The notes beneath the pieces are model-generated. The model saw only the letters and a program-made list of their open reading frames with translations, was not told the origin of the DNA and did no database searches. The position numbers and the translations under genes are program-made. Shown in pieces: positions 36,101 to 49,141 of a DNA stretch of 64,000 bases (the stretch's first letter is position 1; each line of letters begins with the position of its first letter). Origin of the DNA: Rhynochetos jubatus. Its lineage: Eukaryota; Chordata; Aves; Eurypygiformes; Rhynochetidae. Where the stretch lies: the NCBI GenBank assembly GCA_027574665.1, contig CM050659.1:253001-317000 (forward strand). The letters are read 5' to 3'.

Positions 36101-39100
36101 TCTGCATCCAAGACAATTTTTTATGCTGGGATGGTTCTTTTTTTCCTGTGTGTTGTCACCTGCTTGGCTTTTTTAGCAAGTGTTTGGGAATTAGATACAG
36201 ACTGAAACTTTGAAATTTCTGCTGTGTAAAAGGCAAACAGCTTTGCTAGCCATGTGCTGGGGAGTTAGTTCCATAGAAACCGGCAGGGTCAGCAACAGTC
36301 TTTCAGCAAAGAGTAGTGAAAGAGTGCTGATTTCCGAAGTCAGAAAATTAAGCCTGGCCAAGATAAACAAAAATAGTCTTGTAAAATAATTTCATGAATT
36401 GATTTTCTGATTATGGTATCATACCATCTGCTATTATCTATATCTTCCTACCTATAAGAATGGAACCTTCTGTATTTGAGAAATTAAATGCCCAAGTGAG
36501 TCCAAGCCTACGTCATCTTTTTTTCAAATAAGAATTTTAATCAGATTTATAAGCACTTTTACATTCCCAAGTGAGAGAAGTAGTATGTTTAGCACGGAAT
36601 TAAGTCCCAGCATGCTAATTATAATGTAGGTTTATGTTGTCTGTGTCAGGCTGGATTCTTCCAGGCAACAGATTTTCACTATTCATGGTGACCTCCTGAC
36701 ACACAGCAGTTCTAGCACAGACAGGAGCTGTAATGTAATCCTGAGGTTGACTCTAAGAAGCCATTCCCTGATAGAGAGATGTCTCTGAAGTGGATGTCAA
36801 GTCTAATGCAGTAGACATATCAAATTTCCAGTTCTAAATAAGCTAATTGTGTTCAATTAATCAAATAAGATAACTGTAATTGGCTAAAAAAAAGGTGCAA
36901 GGAAAAAAAAAAAGACGCCAGCATACTGAATAGATTCTTAAACACAAACTGCACTTGGTTTTTGCTTTTGGTTTGGCCTTTAAATTCAACTGATGCCAAC
37001 TAACGAGCTCTTTCCCACCCAACCTACCACCAGCTGGGCACCATCTTCAAGGCACATTCCCACAGACAGACACATTCTTCCAAAAGTATCTAAAGATATT
37101 TGGCTGCCCAGCTCCCAGGATGTGCCAGTTTTTATCTTCTGTCTGTGCAAAGACAAGGCACAAAAAAAAGACATTCTCAGATGTAGATGGTACATCTGGG
37201 ATTGCTGCCTGTCTGTAAACTCATTTGATGGCAGGTGAAAGGAGGCTGAGGGATGGGGCTGCATTTCATCTTACATACAGCAACATACAAATGAATAAAA
37301 GGTGCAACATTTCACTTTTAAACACATTCAGAGCCACAACCATCATCATCGGAGCTCAGTAGCAACACTATTACAAAAGGTTTGTTTCACTTTCCATTTC
37401 TCCACACTGTAGCCAGCTGCAGTGTCCAATCAGTGGATATGGGGGAAAAAATTCTCAGAATTCTGATAACAAGTACAGTATGTTAATGTTTGGAGAAAGC
37501 ATCCATATCCGAGAGGAACGATTTATATTTCATATATGTCATTTCAGGAAAGAACCATTCACACCAGTGATAGGAGTTTACCAGTTAGGATACGTTTCAG
37601 CAGTGAAATCAGACAGGATATTGATGTCTTGCAGAGCCCAGAAGCCTTCATTAAGTTAAAATTCATGTTTAATCGCCCTAAGAGCACTCATTAGGTTGAA
37701 GACTCGAAGCTACCTTTTCACAGGGCTGCGCATACTGTATTTGCTCACGCTGATAAAATCCACAGCGCTTTCAGCTCTCAAGAGCTCATGTCCCCTCTTG
37801 TGTTGCAAAGTGGTGGTACCCTCTGCCGCAGATGCCAACAGCAACTTTTTCTAAGGCTTTTAACTCTCCTCAGCACAAATAATACAAACTGCAAGTCTGA
37901 TTTAAGAGACCACAGAGACAGAACAGCTGCAACATTTCAGCTCCAGGAACTTTCATTTGAATGTGCTCCATTCTTCGTTTTATGCAGATTCTCAAGTGAC
38001 AAATTAAGGAGGAGGGAAAGAGGCCAAGATAACAGAATGAGAAACCATATAGCGAAAAGGACTTCCAGAAACAGTCTGGTGTTTATAAGTGGCCTCGGAT
38101 ACTGGGATTACTTATATATGAGTTTTCTGGACTGCAACATCTTCTGACAGAAACAACCGTATCAGAGCAGGGGTTCCAGGAGTGCAGCCCAGGAGTCTGT
38201 TTGCAGACCGCAAAGCACTGCTGTACAGTCCATGTTGGAATTTGTTCACATAGCTGCTTCTGGCAGACCGAGTTATAGCAACCAGTGTGTCTGTGTACCC
38301 TATGCTAGAACTGACCTTTACCATCTAGGTGCTCCAGGAGGTAATGCCTGCAGCCAGTGACCCATGGAAGAGTCATTCCACAAAAGTCTGGACTCTGCCC
38401 CAGCCATACAACCAGATCCTGTATACTCCCTCCAGGTACACCTAATACTTGGCTTGGCAGAGAGAAGCTGTTGCCTTGACCTGTTCCAGGAGTATTTGTC
38501 ATCCAGAAAAGAAGGAGTTTCCACTTCTGCAAGGGCAGAAAAAGAAAAGCAGTCTTTATATGTGGACATGAAAGTGGGTTGAGAAATTTTACTTCTCCCC
38601 TAAATGGTTATTCATTATTTGCTCCTGCCTTAGGTGGTATGTAGCACCTACAAACCTCTCAGTGGATGGATACAAAAGAACAATTTACTTACAGTGGAGT
38701 TGGACTCCACTACCAAGCACTGGCACGTATGCTTTTTACTGTGCTAACATTACCATTCTTTGTGCCAGTGCTTGTTACTGACGTGCCTCCATGCACACAG
38801 CCTTTCATTCCCCAGGTTTCCCAAAATACTGTTATGCACCTTGTCTGGGATACCTTCCTCACCTTGCTGGCACTGAATGTTTAGGCTGAAAACATGACAA
38901 AAATGTGCAAGGGAAAATTGTGTTGAATGACAAGACCACTCTGAGATATGACCGACTGAAAAAAAATCAGAAATATTTTTATCCTTAACAAGCTGTACAT
39001 ATTGGGTAAAAATAGCTTATTCCGAAATTATCTATCATGTTTAATTGCATAAAATTGGTCCTTGAACACAGGTACACCAACTGCCACTGCACTTGCTCAA

Positions 39101-42099
39101 TGTAAAGTGAACTCTTCAAGCACCTAGTTGTTCTAATCCTCCTATATACCTGATACCTAAGTTCCCTTATTCATATCTGTTAATAATACACGATTCTTTC
39201 AGCTGTGCATCATGAAGGTCATCCCAGGAGCAGAAACCTTTCGAACCTATGACAGAGTTCCTGGAGCCTGCCAGAGACAGCAGTTTGCACTGCTTTTCTG
39301 AGAGTGGTCCAAGCCCTATCTTGAACTCAGATTACCCATAATTCCTTAATTTTTAGTGTGATACTACTTGCAATCATACGTCACAAAAATGAACATAGCT
39401 GAAGGTAAGGTGAAGCACTACCTGTAAAGTCAACACAATGTAATATCTGGCTACATAAATAGTAGATTAAATCCTTTAAAAAAAAAAAAAATCTATGTTT
39501 AAGTCAAATACCAATTGTGGACCAGATACTTTTTAATATCATGGGTTTTGATAATAAAGAAGGAAGATGTCTGGAAAAAATATAACCAGTTCCTGGGCAA
39601 TCAGAAATTTTCTAACATACAAAACAAAAGGAGAGGAGAGTATCACTGTTACACTTCTAGCTTTAGAAATGTCACAATCCTTCTGCTTCCTGAACTCTGT
39701 CTCCTGCTTTGTTCCAACATGTATCCCAACATATACCTGAGCGTGCAGTCTGAACTCACTGCTGTCATGCTGTATTACCCTATTAGGTTTGTACTGTATT
39801 AGATGTGACACTTTGTCTTTGCAAGTTAAGGATATCACCACATATTGCAGCACATAATTATACTGCTGTTAGATATCACTGCAGAAGAAAATGAAAGCTG
39901 TGCCCTGTAGAATTATTTGTGACGTATTTCCATAATTATGCAGATATATACACTACACAGAGAAACAATTTGTGTTAATACAGCCTGGGAACAAATATCT
40001 TCTCAAGAACAAAGAACATGAATATGCTTGTGAGACACCGATAAGCTATCCAGCAAAACAATCTTTTAACAGAAGGATCTACTCGTAAGGGGGATCCATA
40101 TAAGGAAGGAATTTACTACTGCATACATATTTTTTATATGGTCATATAAAAGTTAAAACAGAAATAATAAAATTTCCCTTTGTCCTATATCCTTTATAGT
40201 CATAAAGGTATACAAAATCCAACTTTGCCACTATTTGCTGCAATTGAACTCTACAGATAAGCTGCAATATCTCTACAATAATTAATGGTTGTATGCTGTG
40301 ACTTGTTAATAATTAATTTCTTTTTGGTTTTGATAAAATTCTTTGTATATAAGAGAACACAACATAACATTGGCAAATATTTTCTTATGTTCTTTACTTA
40401 TGTGTAAAATGAAATAAGTTAAGCAAAATATAACTTCCTTAGGAAAAAAAAAAATACACATATTTGAATTCAATTGCTACTACTTGTGAAATACACTTTG
40501 GGCCCAAGTAAGTTCCCACTTCACTGGGTTGGGACTATATCTTATTTTTCTACAACAGATCCTTTCATACCCCTGAAAATAGGTGCTACATTGCAACAGC
40601 TGATACAAAATCATCACCAGTTTGCTCTAAGACAACACAGCTCCATAAAACTGAAGGCAACAATGTCTGTTACTGGTTGCAATAGGAGAAGGACTAATCA
40701 GAGTCACAAATTATAGCAAGCAGGCTTATACAAAAGTAGAACTGCAAGCTACACGCCATCTCCTTGGAAAGAGCAAAGGTATTTGCAAAGTACGACCCTG
40801 CCCCCTGCGAGCAAGGTCGCAGAGCGTAGCTGAGGGCTGGAGAGATGGCTGTTTCACAATGAGATTTTACATTCTTTAAAATCCATAGCAATTCAGCTGC
40901 AAGAGTACAATCCAGTTACGTTCTATCATCTTCCCTTATTATGATCATTTTTAAGAGCATCTAAAGTTTGTAGGTCCTCTGACATCTGGATAAAAGAAAA
41001 ATCAAGAGAGCTACAGCAGGCAGAAAAATGGGTCCCTCCAGCACTGCTCAGCCCCTGAAATGGGACATACACAGACTGCTAGTACCCAGAATATACCTTT
41101 CTCTGCACTGAACTTTATTTCTTGGCTTGTTGGAACAAAGATGAATAAGGAAGCCATTTTAAGTGAATAGAGGGATACTAGGAGCATCTTTTCACATTCT
41201 GGAATTAATATGAGTTCTTTTATATAATTTCCCAGCAGTCAGTACGTCACCAGTTTTTAGGAGTTATGACATAAATTGGAAGGGGTACCCGAAACAGCAG
41301 CAGCCACCTCAGCAGTTCAGACTACATTTAACACCAAAGATGAAATAAATACAAATAGCATACCTTTTCTTTCAGGGATCTGAACTGCAAATGTAAAAAA
41401 AAATGCACACAAGGGGAACATTTTCTTTTGACTGCCCTCCAGCCTTACATTGTACTGCTCTGCACTGTATGGACACTAATATACAGCATAAAAGAAATAT
41501 GACTAACAAAAAAAAAATCAAAACCAGAAAAGTAAATTTAAAAACCCTGCAGTATCTACAGTATGGTTTGTTTGTTCATTTCATGAATTACATTGCCCTA
41601 GGAAGACCCAAAGGGTGAAAAAACTGCTGTAAGTGAATTCAGAGTACCAAGAATGTCTTGCAGGGAGGATGCTGAATGACAGCTGTGGTTTTGAGCTGTG
41701 GTTTCCAGAGTGGCTCGATACACTGACTAGAAATGTGACTCTGCTCCGCACCGTGATCCTGCCTGGTATCAGCCTAAAGCCATTATCAGCCACCTGCTGA
41801 GCCATTCGTGTGAGATGAGTCGGTAATATCTACTCCATACACCAGAGACTGAGCAAGCATAATAGCAACTCATGTGATAATTTGTATTTGGCAGCTAATG
41901 TGGGTTTTATTTATCTAGCAAAAGTAAATTCTGCTAAAGTTGATGCCTGGAGCTGATTCTTCTACCACAGGATATGAGCAACTTTGGCAGTTGTAGTAGT
42001 GGTTATTCTCGTGTGTTAGAAATATGAGACAACAAGCACATGAGACTAAACTTTACATATATAAATATCCCCAGCACTTTGATTTTCTTGAGCAATTGA
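33164..42099. other. Unique non-coding DNA
   Basis: About 9 kb without a supported gene. Noted: a 9-bp perfect inverted repeat with CpGs at 33620-33659, a small CpG-retaining open patch at about 34074-34151, a 15-bp palindrome at 36413-36427, and homopolymer A runs near 36901 and 39479. Open frames are 119 codons or fewer and unrecognised. Confidence 0.5.
33620..33659. repeat. Inverted repeat AATCGTACC / GGTACGATT
   Basis: Nine-base perfect arms (33620-33628 and 33651-33659), each with a CpG, are separated by 22 bases. This could form a small hairpin. Confidence 0.7.
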
Positions 42100-42380
42100 C
42101 TGTCCCACCTTGCCTGTGTCCTTTCTTCTCCTTCACATCTTTTTCAGCTTTGCCTTATTCTTTTCCTTTCCGCTGGCTTTTGGTTTAGCTCAGCCTTTCC
42201 AGAGCCCTTCCCTCTCACAGCCTCACCCAGTGTGACTCCCTCACCCCTTCCAGCCACTACTTTTCTCCCTCTTGTCATGGGTTAGGTTTCCTCTTCAGCC
42301 CTGCATCCACCTGTGGTGACTCATTCCTCAGATCTACAGAAATTTGTCTCACAAACCCCAGCCCTTGGTCTATCCTTGGC
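42100..42380 (+). other. Pyrimidine-rich, strand-asymmetric tract
   Basis: About 280 bases are dominated by C and T on the plus strand, with no clear period. It is similar in character to 9061-9330 and to the complement of 52355-52640. Confidence 0.4.
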
Positions 42381-44089
42381 CACCTCCATGTTAAATACAG
42401 CTACCAATAAGTCTATGCTCTGAACCTAGACTTCAGTTAAGAATCACGATTAAAACCCCAGGGGCTTTGTTAAATTTATTATGATGTCCAGGAAAAAAAA
42501 TAGGCATGAAAACCAAATTAGTTTCTTCCTTTCAGCAAAGACATAAGCAGGGCAAGGATTTCTCCACTCAAGGAGAGGAGGGGAAGTCCATTTACAGCCT
42601 GGGTCACGTGACATCTCTCCTCTTCATGAAGTTTCTCAGATTTACATTCTGACAAATCTCAAGGCCTTAAATTCACCAAAACAAAAGCAAACAAAACCCA
42701 CAATACCCCTCCAAAATTTATGTTGTGCAATAAAAATAGGGAATGATAATGGACTACGCTTTGTTTTACAACCCTATTGATTTCACAAAAATTAAACCTT
42801 AAAGTTTTATAGACCTTCTGATATCTGTAGCATATTCATTTGGAAACATCATTTACCGTGAAAAGCATCATTACAAAATCTACAGCTGCTTCCCAAAGTA
42901 GAAAGCATTCTTTTGGATCCTACTTCCACTCACAAATAGCAAGCCTAGTATTTTTATTCTTCAATCCCCTGACTCACTGTATAACTTTGGTTTTGACTGA
43001 AGATTTTGCTCTGGAATGAACTGTATCACTTCAATCAGGTTAACTTTTTCAGCCACAGAGAGCTAGTGATACTAACTGCTACTGCCAGCTGTTACAGGCA
43101 AAGAAGCAGAATTAAACAAAGCAAATAATTAATTTTGTCAATTTTTGGTTTGTATTTATGAATCATCTGCAAATAAATCTAACTTTTCATACATTCTTAG
43201 TTACTAAAATTATTTCAGCAACTAGTTATCAACATGAAACTGATTCATGGATTGGAAAAATTACCTGTCAGATAGGTCTTTCATGAAGTCTAGTCCACCG
43301 TGAAATTAATGAGAAAATTCTCATTAACTTTGTGGCATTAAGATTCATTATTGTATACTTTGTCTATTCCCTGATTACCTGTAATTAACTTCCACTGAAA
43401 TTTCCCTCGCACAAGTCCTACTTTATTGACTGTGCTCTCCAACTAATGTAAATAACCAAACGTGGTTCAACTTGTAAATTTTAAAATCAGATAGATGTGC
43501 AATTTAAAATGTTTTCAGCAAATATCTCAAAAACAAAGATTAATATTTGCTTTCCTTGAAGCTTATTATTTTCTCTCCAGGGTACTCCCATTAGTAAAAT
43601 CCGAGCACTTGAATATTCACATGATGAATGTGAAAGATCACTGTGCCAGTAAGTAGTGGGATTCTGCTGGCCAGGTCATGATGAGATTACATAGATATCC
43701 ATCTAAAGCTACTAAAACTGCAATGATTTGTTGCAGCAGGCAGTAATATCCACACAAGATGGATGAAAGTATTACATCTGGTCTTTAGGGAATGGGTAAT
43801 GGAGATCTATAATACAGGAGACATGCAAGAAAATCTTTGAAACAGTCAAGCTCAGGAAAGAGAATTAGGTCAAAAAACTCAGATAATGTCAAATCCTAGA
43901 GATGAAAGGGAAATTCTGGTTTTACTATGGATGTGCTCCTGCTCATCTAGCACTAATTGTTTAAAGGTTAGGTATCAGGTCTAATTCAGACATCTCTGTG
44001 AAGCCAGCAGACTAAAAGAGAAGTCTGCAGAATATGATTTATTTTATTATAAGTAAAGCAACAAAACTAACCCAAAACACAAGAAGCTC
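42381..44089. other. Unique non-coding DNA
   Basis: No gene is supported. A clear inverted repeat lies at 43306-43327. Confidence 0.5.
43306..43327. repeat. Inverted repeat TTAATGAGAA / TTCTCATTAA
   Basis: Ten-base perfect arms with a 2-base AA spacer. The TAAT/ATTA cores are homeodomain-like. Confidence 0.8.
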
Positions 44090-44470
44090 TCAGGAAGCAA
44101 CAAGAGCAAGTCTTCTCCCTAAGGGGAGTTGAGCTAGGAGTGGTAGGGCACCCCTATGGGGACCAGCAAGGCAGGGTGTCACCAGCCAGGGCCTGTCCCA
44201 CCACCCCAAGTTGGGGAGTGGGGCAGATCCCAAAATGGCAGCCAGGCCCAACCCAGAGTCCAGGTCAAAAGACAATACCATGGTGATAAGGCAGGTCCAA
44301 GTCAAAGCCAAGAAGCCAGACCACAGACTGAGGCTTGCATCAAGGGGATCTGTGGCCAGGCAGGGCATCACCGTGGCTGCACTAGAGACCAACACTCTAG
44401 TGTAGCTCAGCACAAGGGTTAAAGACCCAAGCGGGTAGAAGTCCCCAATAAGGCTGGTCATTAAAGTCTA
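44030..44470 (-). mobile_element. GC-rich island, possible decayed LTR
   Basis: The block at 44090-44420 is clearly GC-richer than its surroundings. On the minus strand it carries irregular CTTGG/GACTTGGACCTG-type pseudo-repeats and is followed by a T-rich, AATAAA-containing stretch (plus-strand 44035-44065, TGATTTATTTTATTATAAG). That layout of a GC-rich body then a polyadenylation-like region is what an LTR looks like. I could not find TG...CA ends or a target duplication, so the limits are approximate. Two overlapping plus-strand open frames (44156-44422 and 44211-44405) and a 123-codon minus frame (44090-44461) reflect the GC content rather than a gene. Confidence 0.35.
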
Positions 44471-47049
44471 TTAGCACCTTCAGGGTCCTGACATGAATCC
44501 AGCCTTCCACAGATTTACAAAGATAGCAAAGTACACGCTTTTTAGTCAGAAATCCAGTGCAACTCACAAAAAAATGCTTAAGTAGGTGAGGCACTTATCT
44601 CTTACTGATTTCAATGCATATTCAAGCAAACCTAGTCCCACCATTAAAAATAGTCTCAACATTTCAAAGTAGTCTAGTACTTAGCTGTTTTGCTTGATCA
44701 GCGGTTTTGACAGAACTGTTCCAGAATTCCCCTTCCATTTCAGGCTACTCATCTTTGGCTATGCATTAAATCAACCTGGAGACTTGACTCCTTTTCTGTT
44801 TATTCCAACTGTAAGGCAGCGTGAGGAAATTGGCTCAGATGTTAGTCAGGTTGTTCTGTAACAGTTAAACAGAACAAGACTTTATTGATCGTATGCCTTT
44901 CCTGAGCAATGACTCCCAACTGAATTACACAAGAAAAAATAATCACAGTTCTTTTGTGCAATTATAATTTCCTGGTTTTCCAACCTGACATTCATTTATT
45001 GTTCTACATCTTTTAGTATAGCCTGGCAATTGGTCCCTTCTTGGACTCCAAAAGCAAAGGCTATTTCTTTTTAGGAGAGGCTACCAATTTTCCTAACACA
45101 AAACACATCTGTAAAATAATCTTCCAAATGTGTTCCAGCTGACAGTCAAATTTTACTGTATGCTTTATGAGTGGCTAAGTTCCGGTGTCATTTTCCCTTC
45201 CTTAAATTCCCAAAAAAGGCCTGTGGCTTTTCATGCATAAACAGGAAAATAATTTGCTGCAAGTTGCATAGTCAAAACCAGTAAGATTATATTCAAAAAG
45301 TAGTGAAATCTGAAGGTTAGTATCAGGCAAATATTTCTATGCTGACATTTTTATTGTGTTTCCTATGAGTGTCAACAATAGACTGGTTCACTTCTCAAAC
45401 ACAGAGGTCATCCCACCCTCATACCTCATGAGTTCCAATGCAGTTAATCACATACAGTTTGATCATCTAACCCATTCTTGTTCTTCATAATGTCCACTTG
45501 TAAGCATGTGTTAAAACAATAAACTTGTTCACTTTATTATTCAAATCACTCCCAAGGATATCAAGTCAAGGAAGTGAGAGTTGCAAGAATACTTTTAAGA
45601 CAGGAACTTCAGATGGAGTTCCCTTCCACCAGAATTAAGTATGTTGAAGAAGCAGAAATGCTGAGCCACTTTGAATATTCTGTTCCAACCTGAGGTATAT
45701 TTTAATGGTAGGGGGAACCGACACTTTACCCAACCAACATTTTGTTTAAATATGATTTTAAACAAAAAAGGCATATTAACTAAGAAAATTCAGGGAAGAA
45801 TAGCTACAAGTTATTAAAGTTACCGGTATTTAAAGGAATTTCTATGCTTTTGATTCAGTGAAACAAAAGCAAGACTCAATGGAATCCAAGAAAAGACATG
45901 GAGTGAAAAGGAGTTATTTGTCTTCACAACTTTTCCTTTATAGCTTTCATCACAAACACCTTCAACTCTCCTGGCCTCTACACTAAGAAGTCATCTGTCA
46001 GGGTCTTCTCTGAGACTTGGCTAGGCTCAGGAGAGTGCTGTCTCTCACAGCATGGCATCAGGTACTGTAGGGACAGGTAACAGATCTTACAGACTGATCT
46101 GGTTTCAGTCTATGCCAAGTTTTCAACTGGGCTGAGGAAAGAGGCAGGAGTTTACTCATCTATTTTGGTGACTTGGTACAAATTTTACAAGTTCCCAGTG
46201 ATACAGTTTTGACTAAGGGCCTGATCCTGCAAATGTTAAAGTCACTGAGGGGTTCATACCAGCTCAGCATCAGACCTCAATGCAAAAACAAAAGCCAGGT
46301 AGAGATGTTTTTTCATTCAAAACCCACCGTGGTGTTTTCAAGAACAGCAATTGTTTCATGGTCAATCTATAAACTCTGTACATACAGTATATATTACATG
46401 AATGACATTTATGTAAAGACAAAAGCAATTTCCACATAGTCTTTTATCTATAGAACCTAATGAGCTTTCAGAGACGATGAAAAAAATAAAACACATGCAC
46501 ACAAAAACCAAACACCTAGAGAAAAGGTCAACATGAAGTCACAATGATAGGTCTGGTCTTGATTCGTATCCTCAGCAGAATCTAATGCTGACACCATTAA
46601 CATCAAGTCAATATAGTCAAACTCACTATCCTGAAGCACATCATTTGTCAGTGTTGTCTAGAGGAATGCTAGCAATATCTAGAGTGGAATAAAATCAGGG
46701 TTTTCTCAAATGTTGCTTTTAGCACTTGGGCTGGAGAACAGTGGAAAGACAACGTGGGGCAGGGGGGGAAGAGACAACTCCTGCAAAACACGTTATATTG
46801 AATCACAGCCTCAATAATAATTTTTCTTTATCCTTTTAAGTCTTTCTTTTGGATTTAATTTCTTGCAATTGTTCAGACTATTCTTTCTTCTCTTCTAAAT
46901 ACTTTAGATTAGTGGGATGGAAGAACCATGGGGGACATGGACTCTTACAAGCAATTGTTCTCTTTGGACATATCTTTGGGCTGCTCCTTTTCTACTCGCA
47001 CTTTACACGTTCAAGACTAGAAGAAATGTCACTAGTTCACTGAGAGGAT
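44471..47049. other. Unique non-coding DNA
   Basis: No supported gene. A short match to an ancient amniote repeat occurs at 46217-46233. Confidence 0.5.
46217..46233 (+). mobile_element. Short relic of an ancient amniote MITE-like repeat
   Basis: GGGCCTGATCCTGCAAA is the terminal word of an abundant palindromic element in turtle and crocodilian DNA. The following 40 bases keep only weak similarity and the opposite end is not evident. Confidence 0.3.
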
Positions 47050-47660
47050 CAAACAGGCTAAGACACAGAAAGAGTGTGCCAACCAAGTCCTAGAGACTCA
47101 ACCTTTTGAGGTTTTCCTCAGATCTTGGAGCCTATTTCCAGAGTGCCAGTAAATCTGGGAAAGCAAGCACCCCGTGACTGCACATCCTGCACCAGAGCAA
47201 GAGCAGCAGGAACCGAGAACTACAGAGAGAGTTTTCCTTGAGAGGGAAGGGCTGAGCAAAGAGGACACCAACATCCTGGACACAGTTCACAGCCTTACTA
47301 CAGGCTTCCTGCCAGGGGTGAGACAAGCCAGTAAAATGCTGTGGCCCAGCTCCCCAGCAGCACAACAGGGTCAATTCTTCCTTTCTCCCATGCACGTTCT
47401 CTCTCTCTCACAGCTGGTGCCTCAGCAGTGCTGCTCCTGCCACGAAACCCTCTCTGCACAACCCTGCCTGAATGGGCTCCCCAGGGAAATACACATGTGG
47501 ATGGAGGAACCATCACCAGAAAACAGTGGGTGAAGAGTGGAAACATATGTGCCACGAGATAGTGGAGGTCTCCCAAGAACTGGTAAATGGAGGACACCAA
47601 GAGGCTGGTGAATGCATCCATCAACCTGCAGTGCCATGACTCAGACCATGCCAAGCAAGG
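47050..47660. other. GC-richer unrecognised block with open frames on both strands
   Basis: About 600 bases have higher GC than the flanks and carry overlapping open frames of up to 128 codons on both strands. A strong pyrimidine tract (47375-47410, including CTCTCTCTCTCACAG) ends in an acceptor-like AG at 47412-47413. The next 116 bases stay open in one frame up to a weak donor-like GTGAAG at 47530. I recognise no domain. It may be a decayed retroviral segment, a non-coding exon, or unique DNA. Confidence 0.25.
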
Positions 47661-48785
47661 AAATGAGCTGCTACAAGCAGACACAAATTACAGATATAAC
47701 ATCTGCTGACACAAGGGACCTTAAAGAAGTCTCTGAACACCTGTCTAGAAATCACGGTTGTACCTGGATGACCATCCACTTCTGAGTAAGTGTACAGTAG
47801 GGCTGGCCCCTCACTGTTGCTCCAGGTGTGTGACCTGTGCAAAAGAGCAAGTGAATGGATAGTGCAAATGGTTTTCTGCCATTAACAGCTCGTCTGTTAA
47901 TAAAAAACAACCTTATAAAAGGCATTCTAACAAATCTGGTTATGCTCTGTGTGTGTCCCCTGCCCAGATTCGATCCCCTTTCAGGGAAATTTACAGCACT
48001 TCATCAGGTGTATTTGAAGTGTGTAACACAATATGGTCATAATCCTTTTCAGATCTCAAGATGCTACTTCTTTTACAGTATTTTATTATCATTATTAACT
48101 GGTAGTAGCAAGAAATGGTTGCAGTGCAGTAAAAAAGTCTCCACTTTACTATCTTGATTTATACCAATTGAGTGTAGTCTCTAATCTGCTTCACTTGTAA
48201 ACAAACATTTGTTCTGAGCTTTTATAAAATGGCAGTGAAATGCAATAAGCTAGTATCATGATGCAGACAAATAGGAGAACAGAAATGGGTTGCACAAGCA
48301 TTTCCAGACTGACGAATCATGCAATTTGCAACTTTATTGCTCCTTTACCAAGGAGCATGAGCCAGTACAGTTACAATAAGTGCATTCTGTTTATTAAAAA
48401 AAAAAAGAAAAAGAAAAAAAAATCATATCAGGGATGTTCTACGTAACACTATTAAATGTCAAGAGGCTTTGGGGTTTTCAGGTTTACTACTGCACTGATG
48501 CCAGGGACTGGAACTAATAAACCATCAAATAAAAATCTAATAATGGAGACAGCATTCATCTGATGAACCAAACTTCGTAACGTACATCTATCAGATAGCA
48601 CCTTGTACATGTCCTTGGACTGTCCTGAGGTGTCCAGGCAAGAACAGCAAGGGAAGTCAGTCTAGCAAAAGGAACAGTTGGAGTTTTGGAGGCAGACCTG
48701 AAGCCTTGTTCATCTACAGAATTGCATACTGATTCATCCAGTTCATATCTCTCTCTGAAATCAGAAAATAACAAAGATTATAGAC
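47661..48785. other. Unique non-coding DNA
   Basis: No gene is supported. An A-rich run (48396-48422, broken by single G residues) is the only simple repeat. Confidence 0.5.
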
Positions 48786-49141
48786 CTTATAACACCTTCT
48801 AGTACCTGAAGGGGCCGAAGGGGCCGACAAGAAAGCTGGAAGGGGACTTTTTACAAGGGTCTGTAGTGACAGGACAAGGAGTAACAGGTTTAAATTGAAA
48901 GCGGGGAGATTTACATTGAGTATCAGGAAAAAATTCTTCCTGGAGAGGGTGGTGAGGCACTGGAACAGGTTGCCCAGGGAAGCTGTGGGTGCCCCATCCC
49001 TGGCTGTCTTCAAGGCCAGGCTGGATGAGGCTTTGAGCAACCTGGTCTAGTGGAGGGTGTCCCTGCCCAGGGCAGGGGCGTTGGAACTCGATGATCTTTA
49101 AGGTCCCTTCCAACCCAAAGCATTCCATCATTCTATGATTG
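48786..49141 (+). mobile_element. CR1 LINE 3' end, least degraded copy
   Basis: About 356 bases match the last part of CR1 ORF2 and its 3' end in the plus orientation. Blocks include GTGGTGAGGCACTGGAACAG, GTTGCCCAGGGAAGCTGTGG, GGCTTTGAGCAACCTGGTCT, then GATGATCTTTAAGGTCCCTT and CCAACCCAAAGCATTCC, ending CATTCTATGATTG. Near its 5' end it has a local tandem doubling of GAAGGGGCC (about 48808-48825). It is closer to the general CR1 pattern than the other two copies, suggesting a younger insertion. Minus-strand open frames at 48714-49131 are antisense shadows. Confidence 0.95.

Noticed and set aside
39354..39410. Mini-exon between TTTTTAG and AAG/GTAAGG
   Set aside because: All three frames contain stops within 50 bases, and both sites are common words in AT-rich DNA.
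48714..49131. Minus-strand frames of 108 and 110 codons
   Set aside because: They are the reverse strand of the CR1 3' end at 48786-49141.
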